NCBI GenBank assembly: GCA_905397405.1
Contig: CAJPVJ010000391.1
Span: 1-24,206 of the forward strand
Origin: Oppiella nova
Lineage: Eukaryota; Arthropoda; Arachnida; Sarcoptiformes; Oppiidae
Length of the DNA: 24,206 nucleotides
Direction: 5' to 3'
Part shown: positions 9,519-20,200 of the stretch, one piece after another
Numbering within the stretch: the stretch's first letter is position 1
How the letters are laid out: every line of letters starts with the position of its first letter
Program-made: the position numbers and the translations under genes
The notes under the pieces: generated by a model
The model's database searches: none
What the model was told of the DNA's origin: nothing
The model's input: the letters and a program-made list of their open reading frames with translations, nothing else

Positions 9519-11817
9519 ACGGTTGGGAAGCTTTTGCCAGTGATTGATGGCTGAGCCGACTCGACATGACATACACACTGCCAATGATTCGGGACTTTCA
9601 CGAGAAATACTTTCTTCAGTTTTCTTCCAGTCGTTTGAATCGAGTCTCAGTGCGAGTCCTGTATTGCCAGCACTTGTACTCTTAGAACATAACATTAGTT
9701 ATGTTATAAAACTTATGGTTTCTACAGCTCTACAGCACAGTTAGCATTGGGTGAGGACTGGAAGATCATATGTGTTGGAAACCAGACGAAGCAAATATGT
9801 CCCGAGTGTTTGGGAACATACATGTCGTACATATGGACACACTTATCGACTCAAATGCATTTCGTCTAAATATCGCAAGACTTTTATAAGATGTGAAAAA
9901 TACTATATTTTAAATGTCTTGTATAAATAGTAATAAAATAAATTGAGTTTTACTTTAAGTAAATACACTTTTTTGCAGTTAAGGCGTGAAAATGAAGTAA
10001 ACTTTCAAGACTCAGACTAAACCCAAAGCCCTCTCCCTTTCCCGAAAAAATCTGCGGTTCTGCTCAACATAAGTACTCAAATGCCTGTAAACACATATCT
10101 CGAGAAAAACAAATTTTTCTAAAAGCTATACATTAAATGAACATAAAGTACACAATGCCTTTGACTGACAGTAAGAAAAATCTAATCGTAAAACGAGAAG
10201 AGATAAAGAGAGAGAACACACTCTTAGAGACAGTTATAGACTCAGTCTTCCGACTCTTCCAAATACCGATCACCAGATCATGTCCTCAATGAAAACCAAT
10301 AACTGTACGGAATATACAGTCTCTGTAATCTAGTCAATGCTTTTAGTATATTCTACAATAAATACAATATATCTCTGTTATAACAAAATAGCTAAAAACG
10401 GATGAATTGCTATAAATTTGGAGAATATAATATAATATAAGATAAATAATAAATGCATAAAAATCCATTCTTTTATTCTATAAATATATTATATTATACA
10501 GCATTTCATATATTCATGAACTCATATAAGACTAAACTTTACTTTCGTTTATAATACATGAGTCAAGTCATGCAGAAGCTCTGTATTTGCATTTAAAGTC
10601 TTCCCCTCTTCGCCATTCTTTACCCAAATAAGGCATTCCTTATAAATAGTTAGAAGTGTTGGTGAGGGGAATATAACTAACTGTCCATTTAATTAAATGC
10701 TAACAACACATTCTCTTCACTTGATTGTAGCGCTGTATATATGCATTAATAATGTGAAAAATGCTTAAAACATTCAGTCAATTGACTTCTACAACACTGT
10801 TTTGATAAACTAATTTTCCAATTTCCTACAAAAAAGTTCCAGTTAAACTAATTATCAAATGCTTATTTTTCATAGTTAATGTGATGTTGTAATAACTCTA
10901 TTTAGTATTCATTTAATTTACAAAATAAGAATATTTCTAAAATGGTCAATAATTTGAGAATATATTTGTTTGAAATAAATTATTAGTTATTTAATAAGCA
11001 AATTCCCAATTTTCATAATTCTTAGGCATTCAATAGTCTGAGAACAACTACAGACTTCATCATAAATAATAAAAATGCAAAAAAAATGTCGCATAGTATT
11101 ATTATGACATTATACTGAATTTGCAAAGGATTTATAGCTATATTATTTTCAATATTATATTTACATAAATATACAGAATTTATAAGCTTAGTGCGATAAT
11201 AGAGAGGAACTGAGGCTAAAATTATTAAATATGAACGAAATATAATCACAAACAGTAGGAATGTTTGCACACCATTTGAATTCAATAACACTAATACAGC
11301 ATTTATCGTAATTATTAGAATATAGTCTGAAATATAATATCTAATGCATTAAATCGTCGATTTTGTTAACCATTAAAATATTATTCAATTTGGTTAAGTA
11401 GATAACAGCGAGATTCTGGTGCTCTTATCGACTCAACTCTGTAATAAATATCACAAATAAATAACTTATAGAGCGTTTGCAAATAATATATCAAAAAAGC
11501 CAATTATTTGACTGTTGTCTCAGTCTATGTGTCTCCCATAGGAACGAATGCATTATCTAAAAGCCTGTCTTATATAGTATGGTATAAATCAAGACATTCT
11601 GTAATAAGGATCAATGCATGCCTTTCCCTATGCCATAGGAAGTGAATGTCTCTCTCGTAGTCAACATTACAATCGACTCAAATGAGTCTAAAACCAGAGA
11701 AGTTTCACTCCTTGTCTCACAATTATGTAAATCACTCGTTATAACGACCACCACATTCATACTCCCAACGCATACACTGCTAAACAGGCATATTATCTGA
11801 TCATATTCTACATCACC

Positions 11818-11823
<6 letters not shown>
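9519..11823. other. AT-rich region without a supportable gene
   Basis: The part at 9519-9770 is more GC-balanced and has a minus-strand frame open across the 85-bp repeat, but no homology or clear splice sites. An 8-bp-stem hairpin (AACATAAC, loop ATTA) lies near 9689. The remainder to 11823 is AT-rich with only chance frames. Confidence 0.4.

Positions 11824-11859
<36 letters not shown>
11824..11859. repeat. (AG)n microsatellite
   Basis: A perfect AG run of about 36 bp. The small frames across it on the minus strand read as Ser-Leu repeats and are not genes. Confidence 0.97.
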
Positions 11860-11860
<1 letters not shown>

Positions 11861-13167
11861 ATCAAAAACATAGTGTAGTTTTGATGATTGATAGCAAAAG
11901 AGTGACTCGTTTGTAGGGCAGAAGAGATGGTGAGTCGTGTTTAGCAGCGAATTGGCAAACGAAACACTGTATGCCTGATAATGTCTGATATGATGGCACT
12001 GTAGGCAATGTATAGACTTTATGCCACTCTTTAACACCGGCAAAGATATATTAAAGATATGAGACATATTTACAGAGCACAGGCATCAACACTATCGACA
12101 GAGTGGCTCATAATGTGGACACAGAGATAGTTAATGTGGCATATCGTGGATCATATCGTTGTGAATGACTGGCAAACTTTGCAAACCATACATACACTCC
12201 AACACAAGCTCTTAGTTCTTAGCGACTAATATATAGTAAGCTATAGTTTACGAACAATTGGTTTCTTCTCTTAATTAACTCATCCATAACGAGAGCAGAC
12301 ATTACTTTTATATGAGAGACACCCGTACTCTCTATCTCTATCTCTCTCTATGTGCTATCCTTTCAGCCTCTTTATTATCTGGTGTTTGGATCTCAAGCTA
12401 TGATTTAACACATATTATGTGCGAATCTGTTGTATTTTCTTATTATTGTTTGAACTCTTTTTTGTAGTCTTAGTGTTAATACAAATAAGAAAATATATTA
12501 CTTTTGTTGTGAGTTTGGGTCACAACTCATGCAATAAATACTATTTCAAATCATTCTTATATTTGGCATTAAATTCGATAAGATTTATGAAACTTTGAAG
12601 ACTTGAAAATCCGTGGGTTTTATAACCCAAAGAGAATTTGAAACAACAAAAAATATATCAATAATATAGAGAAGAAAGAATCGAAAGATTGAAAATTTAA
12701 TATATATTTTCTTTTGTTGTATTTTCTTATAATAAAGAATTTATACCTCAATAGAGACCAAGAATAACGAGAAGTTCAGTCCAAAAGAGGAGATCGTTGT
12801 GTAAAATAAAGTAGTTTTCTGTTGAAAGTGAACAATACTCGCATCAAATGCATTGCCATCGCATCCAACATATCATTCAAAAGTATGGAAAACACTTGAG
12901 TTTCAATGCTTTTCTTCTTGCAATCATTAATATTGAACACAATTTCACAAAAATATTATACAAAAAGTACTTTTTATTACAAAATGAGTGAAATATATAT
13001 ATTATTTTGCGTTAAGAATGCAAACACATATGAACTGAGAGTCTACTGAATGGAGTGTACGGTATATATGATATGAAAAGACTTATTGAGACGCGAATGA
13101 AGTGAGTCTGGCGTTAGGACTGGTATTACATGAGAACATAACATACACTACAAGGCATGTACAGCAC
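11860..13167. other. AT-rich region, no gene seen
   Basis: A degenerate TCTA/TCTC-rich patch occurs at about 12327-12350. Otherwise I see nothing definable. Confidence 0.5.
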
Positions 13168-13375
13168 TGCTCCTCTCATCCCCGCCTCTTTCCTGATAGG
13201 AAGGTGGGGGCACCCCATCCATGCCATCCCCATCCCCTTCGCCCCACTGTTCTCCCCATCGTTTCACTTTTCCCTTCATTTCTCTAAACAAAACCAAATT
13301 CTAATGTATTTCCTTCGGAGAGTTGTCTCTACAGTGCCTTTCCTCCCATCCCTCTCCCCTTTACTGTTCATCTCT
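13168..13375. other. Pyrimidine/C-rich tract with a G-quadruplex-capable core
   Basis: This C-rich, purine-poor block stands out in an AT-rich region. Four-base C runs at 13213, 13228, 13234, 13242 and 13254 put five G4 runs on the minus strand, with loops of 8, 4, 2 and 11. That could form a G-quadruplex, or an i-motif on the plus strand. The plus-strand open frames across it are low-complexity Pro/Phe/Ser and are not credible genes. Confidence 0.5.
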
Positions 13376-14571
13376 CGAAGTTGTAAAACTCAATGCAAAC
13401 AAAGCGAGCGCTCAATAAAATGGAAAAGTTCTCCGTTTTCTTCACTTTATTTCTTCATATTTGTGGCAATCGTTTAAAGCTTTGATTTGTTTGAATGCAG
13501 ATTCTTATGCATAGTGTTTGTCGGACAACATTACTCTCCAATGCCTACCAGTGCTCTCCATCACAGCATGTGTTGGAAAAGCAAGTTTGTAATGAATGGC
13601 CAATAAATAGATTGGGCTTAACATAGGGCTTAACATTATGTGAAAACTTGTCTCACAATTGCATTAAATATGTTCTTCACAACAGTTCATGAGCTGACAG
13701 TTTAGGCGCCGGACTCTCTCCAGGCGTCGAAACATAAGATTCTTTCGCTTTTTATTCGTTTACAATGCCTTCAAACTGATGGACGAGTTTGAGCTCACAA
13801 TACACTCTCAAAAACTATTTAATTATTAAGCATATGATATACAGTATACATAACAAACAGTGTTAATGTGTGCACAACTCAAGTGTAAAACTAAGAAACT
13901 TATATTTATTCATTTTATTCAATATGTATTGACTTTTGGTATTGAAAAAACACTCTAACGATAAGTATAATAAAAGTTTATTGATTATTGAATTACTTTA
14001 AAGTTATATAAAAATACAAATATAGATATATGAAATATAGAAAAAGCAAAATAGCTTTCCATAAGAACTAGAAGTTTGCTTCAAAATTGAGAGAAAAGGC
14101 TTTCAAAATAAAGTAGAGATAATATAAAAATGTTTGTGAATAAGTTATAATATTTTGCATAAAATCTTTTTTGAGAGATAAATGCGAAGCCGGAGCTCAT
14201 ATTGCGGCCAAATATATGGGCTCTGATCTGAGAGAATGTTTTTGATGTCAAAAGAATATTTTCGATGATATATCGCATAAACATTTTCATAGAAAATAGA
14301 GAGAAAGAGAGATATTATGGGAAAATACGCTAAGAATAAGAAAATCGATTTAATATTTGTTTGGAGTTTTTGAGCACTTTTTCAATTTTCAAACTAAAAA
14401 CGTCCGACGCTTTCGCATTCAAACGTCTGATAAATAGAAATTCATTAACAAATGTCTGAATACTTGATAAATTAATTCTCTTTTATCTATTAAAACCATA
14501 ATATAGTCTATTATTCATACGAATCATAGACAGCTCGAGGGCAAGGATTTGGGATTTTTTATAAGAATTTA
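13376..14571. other. AT-rich region, no gene seen
   Basis: Contains a 12-bp-unit partial tandem (GGGCTTAACATA) at about 13614-13636. An acceptor-like TGAATGCAG near 13499 is followed by about 40 open codons on the plus strand. Neither is enough to call a gene. Confidence 0.4.
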
Positions 14572-14696
14572 GCCGAAATCATAGGGGGCTTCAAATTCAT
14601 CGTTTACCTCCATTTCACTTAATATCTATTTCTCATAATTTGTTTAATTAAAAAAATTGTGATATCAAGGCTTACTTGTAGCCCCCTATGTTTGGC
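14572..14696. repeat. Imperfect inverted repeat (fold-back, possible MITE remnant)
   Basis: The left arm at 14572-14594 and right arm at 14676-14696 are inverted copies with a shared 11-base core (CATAGGGGGCT and its complement). Pairing GCCRAA and CAA extends on each side with a 2-base gap. The arms bracket about 81 bp of AT-rich sequence. The total near 125 bp suits a small MITE or a structured transcript, but no target-site duplication was identified. Confidence 0.45.
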
Positions 14697-15484
14697 GACT
14701 TTGTGCGGCAAAGCGTCGCTTAAATTAACACTAATAACTAGTTTCGCACAAAAAATATTTGATATTTTCTCAATTATTTGAGTGCAGCCAACGTACAAAT
14801 GCCTGAAGGAATGTCTAAACAATATATTCCTGAATGTGTTTATGGGTTCAGACTTAAAGGGAAATTCTTATAAACACTTAAATTATGCAATAAAACACAT
14901 ACTATTTAACAGCAATAGCAGTGCTTTTCTCATTTATTTTGAAAATTACTTTTTTGGCAAAACATTTACTATAAAAAAGAGAAAGAGTTTAAGAGATTAG
15001 CAAAACGTTTGTGAAATTAAATGAAACGCATTTGTCATATAAAAGATATTTTATCGCTGATTACTATCGAGTCGTAAACATTAATCATTATATGTTGGGG
15101 TCGTCTCTGAGTCCCCGAAAGTCCGATCAATCCTAACGTTGAATAATATTAAGCATTGAATCGAGAATTGACTCGAAATGACACAAAAATGCCACAAAAG
15201 AGAGGGAATAAAATAGAAAGGCTTTGGAAAAGAAAATGAGATTTTGTTTTCCCAATATTGAAGACATACACGAGTTATATACAAATGTTTTCAATATTTT
15301 ATGTCTTTATTTCTCTGAGGCTTTAAAAGATATTGACGTTCACGTCGTTATCGTTCTCTTATTGCTATTCTTCTACTTTTCTACCGCTTCTGCTTTTTGG
15401 CAAAACTTTTTGGCTGTTTATCGTATAATAACTCCAAACAAAAGTTGCAAAAATTAAATATATAAAGACTGGATATAAACACAC

Positions 15485-15486
<2 letters not shown>
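14697..15486. other. AT-rich region, no gene seen
   Basis: A compact bulged hairpin (GCGAC-TTTG paired with CAAAG-CGTCGC, about 14694-14718) lies next to the inverted repeat. Short frames at 14782-15000 and 15224-15457 are AT-rich with background composition and no recognisable domains. Confidence 0.45.

Positions 15487-15523
<37 letters not shown>
15487..15523. repeat. (CT)n microsatellite
   Basis: An uninterrupted CT run of about 37 bp, the third long GA/CT tract in this gene-poor interval. Confidence 0.97.
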
Positions 15524-15525
<2 letters not shown>

Positions 15526-16855
15526 CTAATAGAAAATCTATATAATTTTAGTGCAGATAATATTCACAACAAAACACATTTAAGAATGAATTTAATGATG
15601 AATTGTATGGAGAATAGAGTTGAGTGCAAAGCAAACGCTAGATTTGTTTCTGAATCGAAGTTCACTTTTTTCAAGAAAAGATCCATTAATTTAAAAGTAA
15701 TTTTGATGTTAGAGTAGAGACGGAAACAATTTATGAGCGAAAAAAGCGCAGAATAGAGGGATAGAGTAGTGGGTAATGTTGGGGAGAGTATGGAAGAGTA
15801 GGGAAGAGTAGCTCACAATCGCCTCTAACTGAAAATCGTTTGAAGAGAACGTATGATTATTTGTGTTATATTCATGGCTTTGGGCCACAAATCACTTTAG
15901 AGTTGCTTTTCGGACACTGTATGCGAGCGTTAATTATTGGAAGTGCTCTCAAAGTCTGTTAAACCCAAACATAAGCCTTTAAAGAGCGGGGGAATGGGTC
16001 AGAGAGTTAATTGTGCACAACATTCACTGTATTGTAATTGTCATACATTAAGACTCTATGTACTGGAATAACGTTAGCGTTGCTCCTAATTCTGGCGCTC
16101 ATTCTGTGCTTCAATAAGTTTGTACACGAAAAGGGAGTCCTATGGCCTGAAATGGATGGACATTATTATCGGAGTTTGTAATCTTCAGTTTCACTGATGT
16201 TGTGTTGCCTAACATTTTATCTCATTGGCGATCGCAGCGTGTGATGTGTGCCCACAGTTTAGGCCAAACCTAGCATTTAGACAGACGTGTTCGTCCGAGA
16301 ATGCATTGAAAGCGTATTCACAGAGTTATGAAAGCTATGATATGCTATAGAATTAAGTTCTGGAAATCAATTACCAAGTGATAAATTAGTAGCGCTTGGG
16401 ATCAACAATAAAATGCTGTCATAATTCATCGCTTCTTACTGTATATAGGGATGAGATATACTGTGAGAGCATTTGATTAATAAAACGAGAGTTCATTAGA
16501 GTTTGCTATCAATTCTTTAATGATTCATCACTTGTATAAAAAGACGTACACATAGAATATGCATACAATAGACGTATAACATAAAATTCAATATTAATTA
16601 ATAATTAAGCAAATAATACATTTATAATTCAAATATACAGATAAGACACTCAATAAAATTATTCGTATTTTAAAATAAAAACATTTTAAAGTTTTGATTT
16701 ATTTAGAAAAACAAATATCTGTTAAACATTTCTTAAATAACATAATAATAATAATATAGTTTAAGATTCTGGTATGTGTTCGCACCGTATTATGAATTGC
16801 AAAATTTGTATAAAATTCGGTCATTTCTTAACCTAATATTCAATTCATTTCATAA
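15524..16855. other. Intergenic region downstream of SBF
   Basis: No supportable gene. A small plus-strand frame at 16038-16181 lacks a start codon but encodes a clearly hydrophobic stretch (ITLALLLILALILCF); it is treated as a curiosity only. The block from about 16020 to 16340 is somewhat less AT-rich than its surroundings. Confidence 0.4.
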
Positions 16856-16861
16856 TTTATT
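16856..16861 (-). promoter_or_regulatory. Probable polyadenylation signal of SBF
   Basis: A minus-strand AATAAA lies about 35 nt past the SBF stop codon, a short but workable 3' UTR arrangement. Further AATAAA-like strings follow downstream. Confidence 0.4.
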
Positions 16862-16895
16862 TAATTTCTAAAATCATATAAAAACAATCTGTTGT

Positions 16896-17271
16896 TCACT
16901 GAAGGCAGGCCTGAATTTTTTCGACCCATTCCTGCGCCGTTTGACTGCTTTGTGCCATAAAATTATAGGTCCGACGAACTAATTTCAACTGAAAATTAAA
17001 TAAGACATGAGATATAAGAATAAGACAACGAATCAGACAATCAAATGAACGCATAATTAATGACCAAAACAAAGAGAGAAACAACTAATGAATAGAAGAC
17101 AATAAATCATTGCAACAAAAAGTGAGACTCGAGTCAAACAAAACAAAACTTTTCTCTTACGTCAAAGAACTGACAGTTGGGTTGAGTTGAGTTATAGCCC
17201 ACAGACAATACTTCGCCCAAATCGATGAAACCCTTACAGTGCGGGTCGTCCGCAGAGTCGTAATATCTGAG
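16896..17271 (-). CDS. Sbf: SBF last two exons: rest of the PH domain
   Basis: Exon 17271-17161 (LRYYDSADDPHCKGFIDLGE ... FFD, 37 codons) and exon 16988-16896 (LKLVRRTYNFMAQSS ... EWVEKIQACLQ, 30 codons plus TGA) complete the PH domain, including its C-terminal helix with the conserved Trp. Both joins are phase 0. The intron between them, 172 bp, is the longest in this gene. Confidence 0.92.
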
Positions 17272-20200
17272 CTATTATTGAGAAATACATACATCTATTA
17301 GATTAATGGCTCAATGAGTGGCTCACTCTCTGGTGGTGTGTACCTGATGTTTGGTGGAGTCCAAGACAAACCAACGCATTTTCCAGCCTTTCAGGAGCGC
17401 CCCCTTCTTATAGAGATACCCCTCGTAAGTGCGGTTCTCGGAGACCATTGTCGAGAAGTTGTTATAAAATGTATTCGAGTGCTGAAGAGTACCGCCGTTC
17501 TCATCGTTAGAGTCATGTCTTTGCTCGTCAACCACTTCATTGAGCACTTCATGTGTAGTACTCCTCTGCGAGACCGTCGATGAGCCCATTCCCGAGTCTT
17601 GATTGGCAGACATCTTTCGCTTTGGCTGACAGTTCTTTGTGACCATTTCGGCGCACTTCTCGTGACAATTGAATCCGCAATCAACGCATTTGAGACCAGT
17701 CTTGACGATACCCCACAACACGTGTCTGCAGTGATCGCATTGCGTGAGTGTCGTGTAGTTATACTTTTCAAACTTATGGTTCCGATTCATATAGAGTTGA
17801 TTATCACAACTATTGGCTCCCATTCCGGCCATTTTGCCGCGAATTAACAGATCTATTGTCGACCGCTTGTGAGTACTGTAAGTCAGGGAACGACCGGATT
17901 GGCTACTAATCGATTCGTGAATATCGGTGTTCAATGGGATCTCGATTTTATCCCAAACGGTGAACCACTTCTGCGGCATATAATTGAGTTCCTCCTCAAG
18001 ACTTCTGATGGAATTCAACATATTTTGGAAACAGTTTGGCTCGGAATGGATGACTGAGTCGTAAAAGGCGCTGATATTGTTTCTGTTGGTTTTGTCGGAG
18101 TCACTGGTAGTCGCTTCGAGCACTTCCAGTCTCTGGTGCTCCATATCAACCACTTCGAGGTCATAACTGGGGCCGTGAGCTAACTCTTCGCTCACGAAAT
18201 AGTCCCACAGTTTGAGTGAAGAGATGCAAAACGAGGGCCGAATGACAGCCGCGTCGCTACTCATGCCCTCCTGACTGATGATCGGAACGTAATAAAAGTT
18301 GAAGAAAACCGATGATTTGGACCACAGTTTGGTCGCGTATTCCCAGAACGAGGTTCCGATGTAATTGAAGTTCTGATTACTTGAAGTGAGGGTCGATTTA
18401 TTGGCACCACTTCTCAGCTGCTGCTCCTCCTCGTCATCGGAGGACAACTCGTCGTGTTTTGGCGAATGACTGCACTTCACGTCTTCACTAATCCAACCGA
18501 CTTCTGAACGCTCGCTCTCGCAGTCCAGAAGGAATGTCCGGAAACGACACGACACGTAATGATAGGCCAGGAATTTGAGGTAATATTGATTAAACTCAAA
18601 GGACAGCGGGAACTGACTGTGAATTTGATGCACAATATCGAGGAATTGTAAGAAAATGGGTGCAAATCCAGAGGAGAGAGTGGCGGCCGTGTGATTGGAG
18701 CGATGGCTGAATCGGTGGCCGAATGCCAGCCATTCCTTCTCTATTAAAGTGCGAAAGCCTTCGAATGTGCGGTAATAGGGGTCGAGACATAACTGGGCGA
18801 CGGAAACAATTTGTGGCACAAAATCCCAGCCGTCTTCGAGACACACCATAACAGACGAGCCCTGGATGTCAATGAGATCGACGATAGCACCACTGATTTG
18901 CATAATGGTATGCATTTGTGTCAACCACTCAGAGTTCTCGAAGAGCCGATGAAATGACTGCTCGGGATCTGCACTGTTGGGAGCCGTGGAGGGAAGGCAG
19001 GCGCGCATCAGTTTCTTGAAGCTGGTCTTCACGGCCCGCACTTCATGGAAGTCGACGGGAATGAAATCACAATTACTGAACGATTCGGTCTTTATTTTAT
19101 TGATCTGATTCTTCTCCCCGAAGATGTAAAGAACGGCTCGATTTAGATTTGGCTGCGAATCAGACGAGGAAGAAGTGGGAGAATCTGTCGGATAACTGAT
19201 TCGATGCTTATCTTTAAGGGAAGTGTTGGACCACTTCTGCAACTGTTTTCCCATTTGGGAACCAATGGCTGATTTTCCGCCAGAATTCCTCAATGTATTC
19301 ATCGCGCGATGGAATGCGGCAGAAGTGCCGCCACTTAACGCTCGTCGAGTGGTTTCAGGTGTTGTCGCTGTTATGTCGCGAGGATTTAGAATTGAGTTCA
19401 CACTAAGAGTGGATCCGTTCTCCAGAATTCGGTTTTGATGTCTTGTAAAGCAAGATGGCGTCACCCTTACGATCCCGGATATAAACTTCTCGTTCTCTAT
19501 ATTAGTTGACGTCTCGGAAGAGGTGGAGTGAACGCCGGCGCCGGCAGACGTCTGTCCCTTTAATAAGCCAATGACACCCTTGCCGTGAAAACAACTGCCT
19601 CTGAGTAGCAGTGCCTTAGTTCGCGGGTGTTTCCATGTAATGGCTGGGAAACGATAGTGTCTGTAGAAACGGCTGAGCCGTCTAATGGCTTCATCACTGG
19701 TACTGTATGGCACCACAACCAGTCCCGGGTAGCTCTTTGTCACCGAATAGTTGGCATTCACTGCAGAGATACGGAAACTCTCGATCACTGTATTAGATCG
19801 CGAGAGCTTTGTTGTGGAAGCGGACGAACTGTAATAACTGGCGATTGATCCCAAACCTAGTCTCTGGTAGTCCTTAACGTAAGACAGTTCTTGCAATTTA
19901 TCCAAAGTTTTGCTGTCGTTATTGGCGTTCAAGTGATTCAATAGGATGTGTGGCGCCGGCGATGATATGGTGTTCGATGAGTGAATACTTTGAAGCGATT
20001 CCGAGTCCATTGACTTCTTATCTTCAATTATATCAATAGACATATTCCTCGTGGGAGACATGGTTTTGGCCATTCCTGGGATGAATCCCGACGCGTCGGT
20101 AATGTATTTGTTTTTGCGATTACTCTTTGGCTTAAATCCGGCTCTTTGTGCGGTCCTCAACAGTGTCTTCTTAGCCATGCCTTTGAAGGTCGAGTTCTTC

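Noticed and set aside
9649-9700. Possible similarity between about 9650-9700 and 13105-13150 (both contain GAACATAACAT near a G-rich stretch)
   Set aside because: Only short words match; flanking bases do not align, so it is not a supportable repeat.
11022-11291. Minus-strand hydrophobic 89-codon frame
   Set aside because: A/T-ending codons throughout; hydrophobicity follows from T-rich sequence. No homology recognised.
11611-12067. Minus-strand frames of 84-86 codons across the AG microsatellite
   Set aside because: Openness is helped by the stop-free dinucleotide repeat; the rest has background composition and no recognisable motif.
13102-13477. Plus-strand frames of 61 and 106 codons
   Set aside because: They are translations of a C/T-rich tract, giving low-complexity Pro, Phe, Leu and Ser with no domain and no splice support.
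13499-13630. Acceptor-like TGAATGCAG followed by about 40 open codons on the plus strand
   Set aside because: Weak pyrimidine tract, no codon bias, no recognised similarity, and no matching upstream donor or exon.
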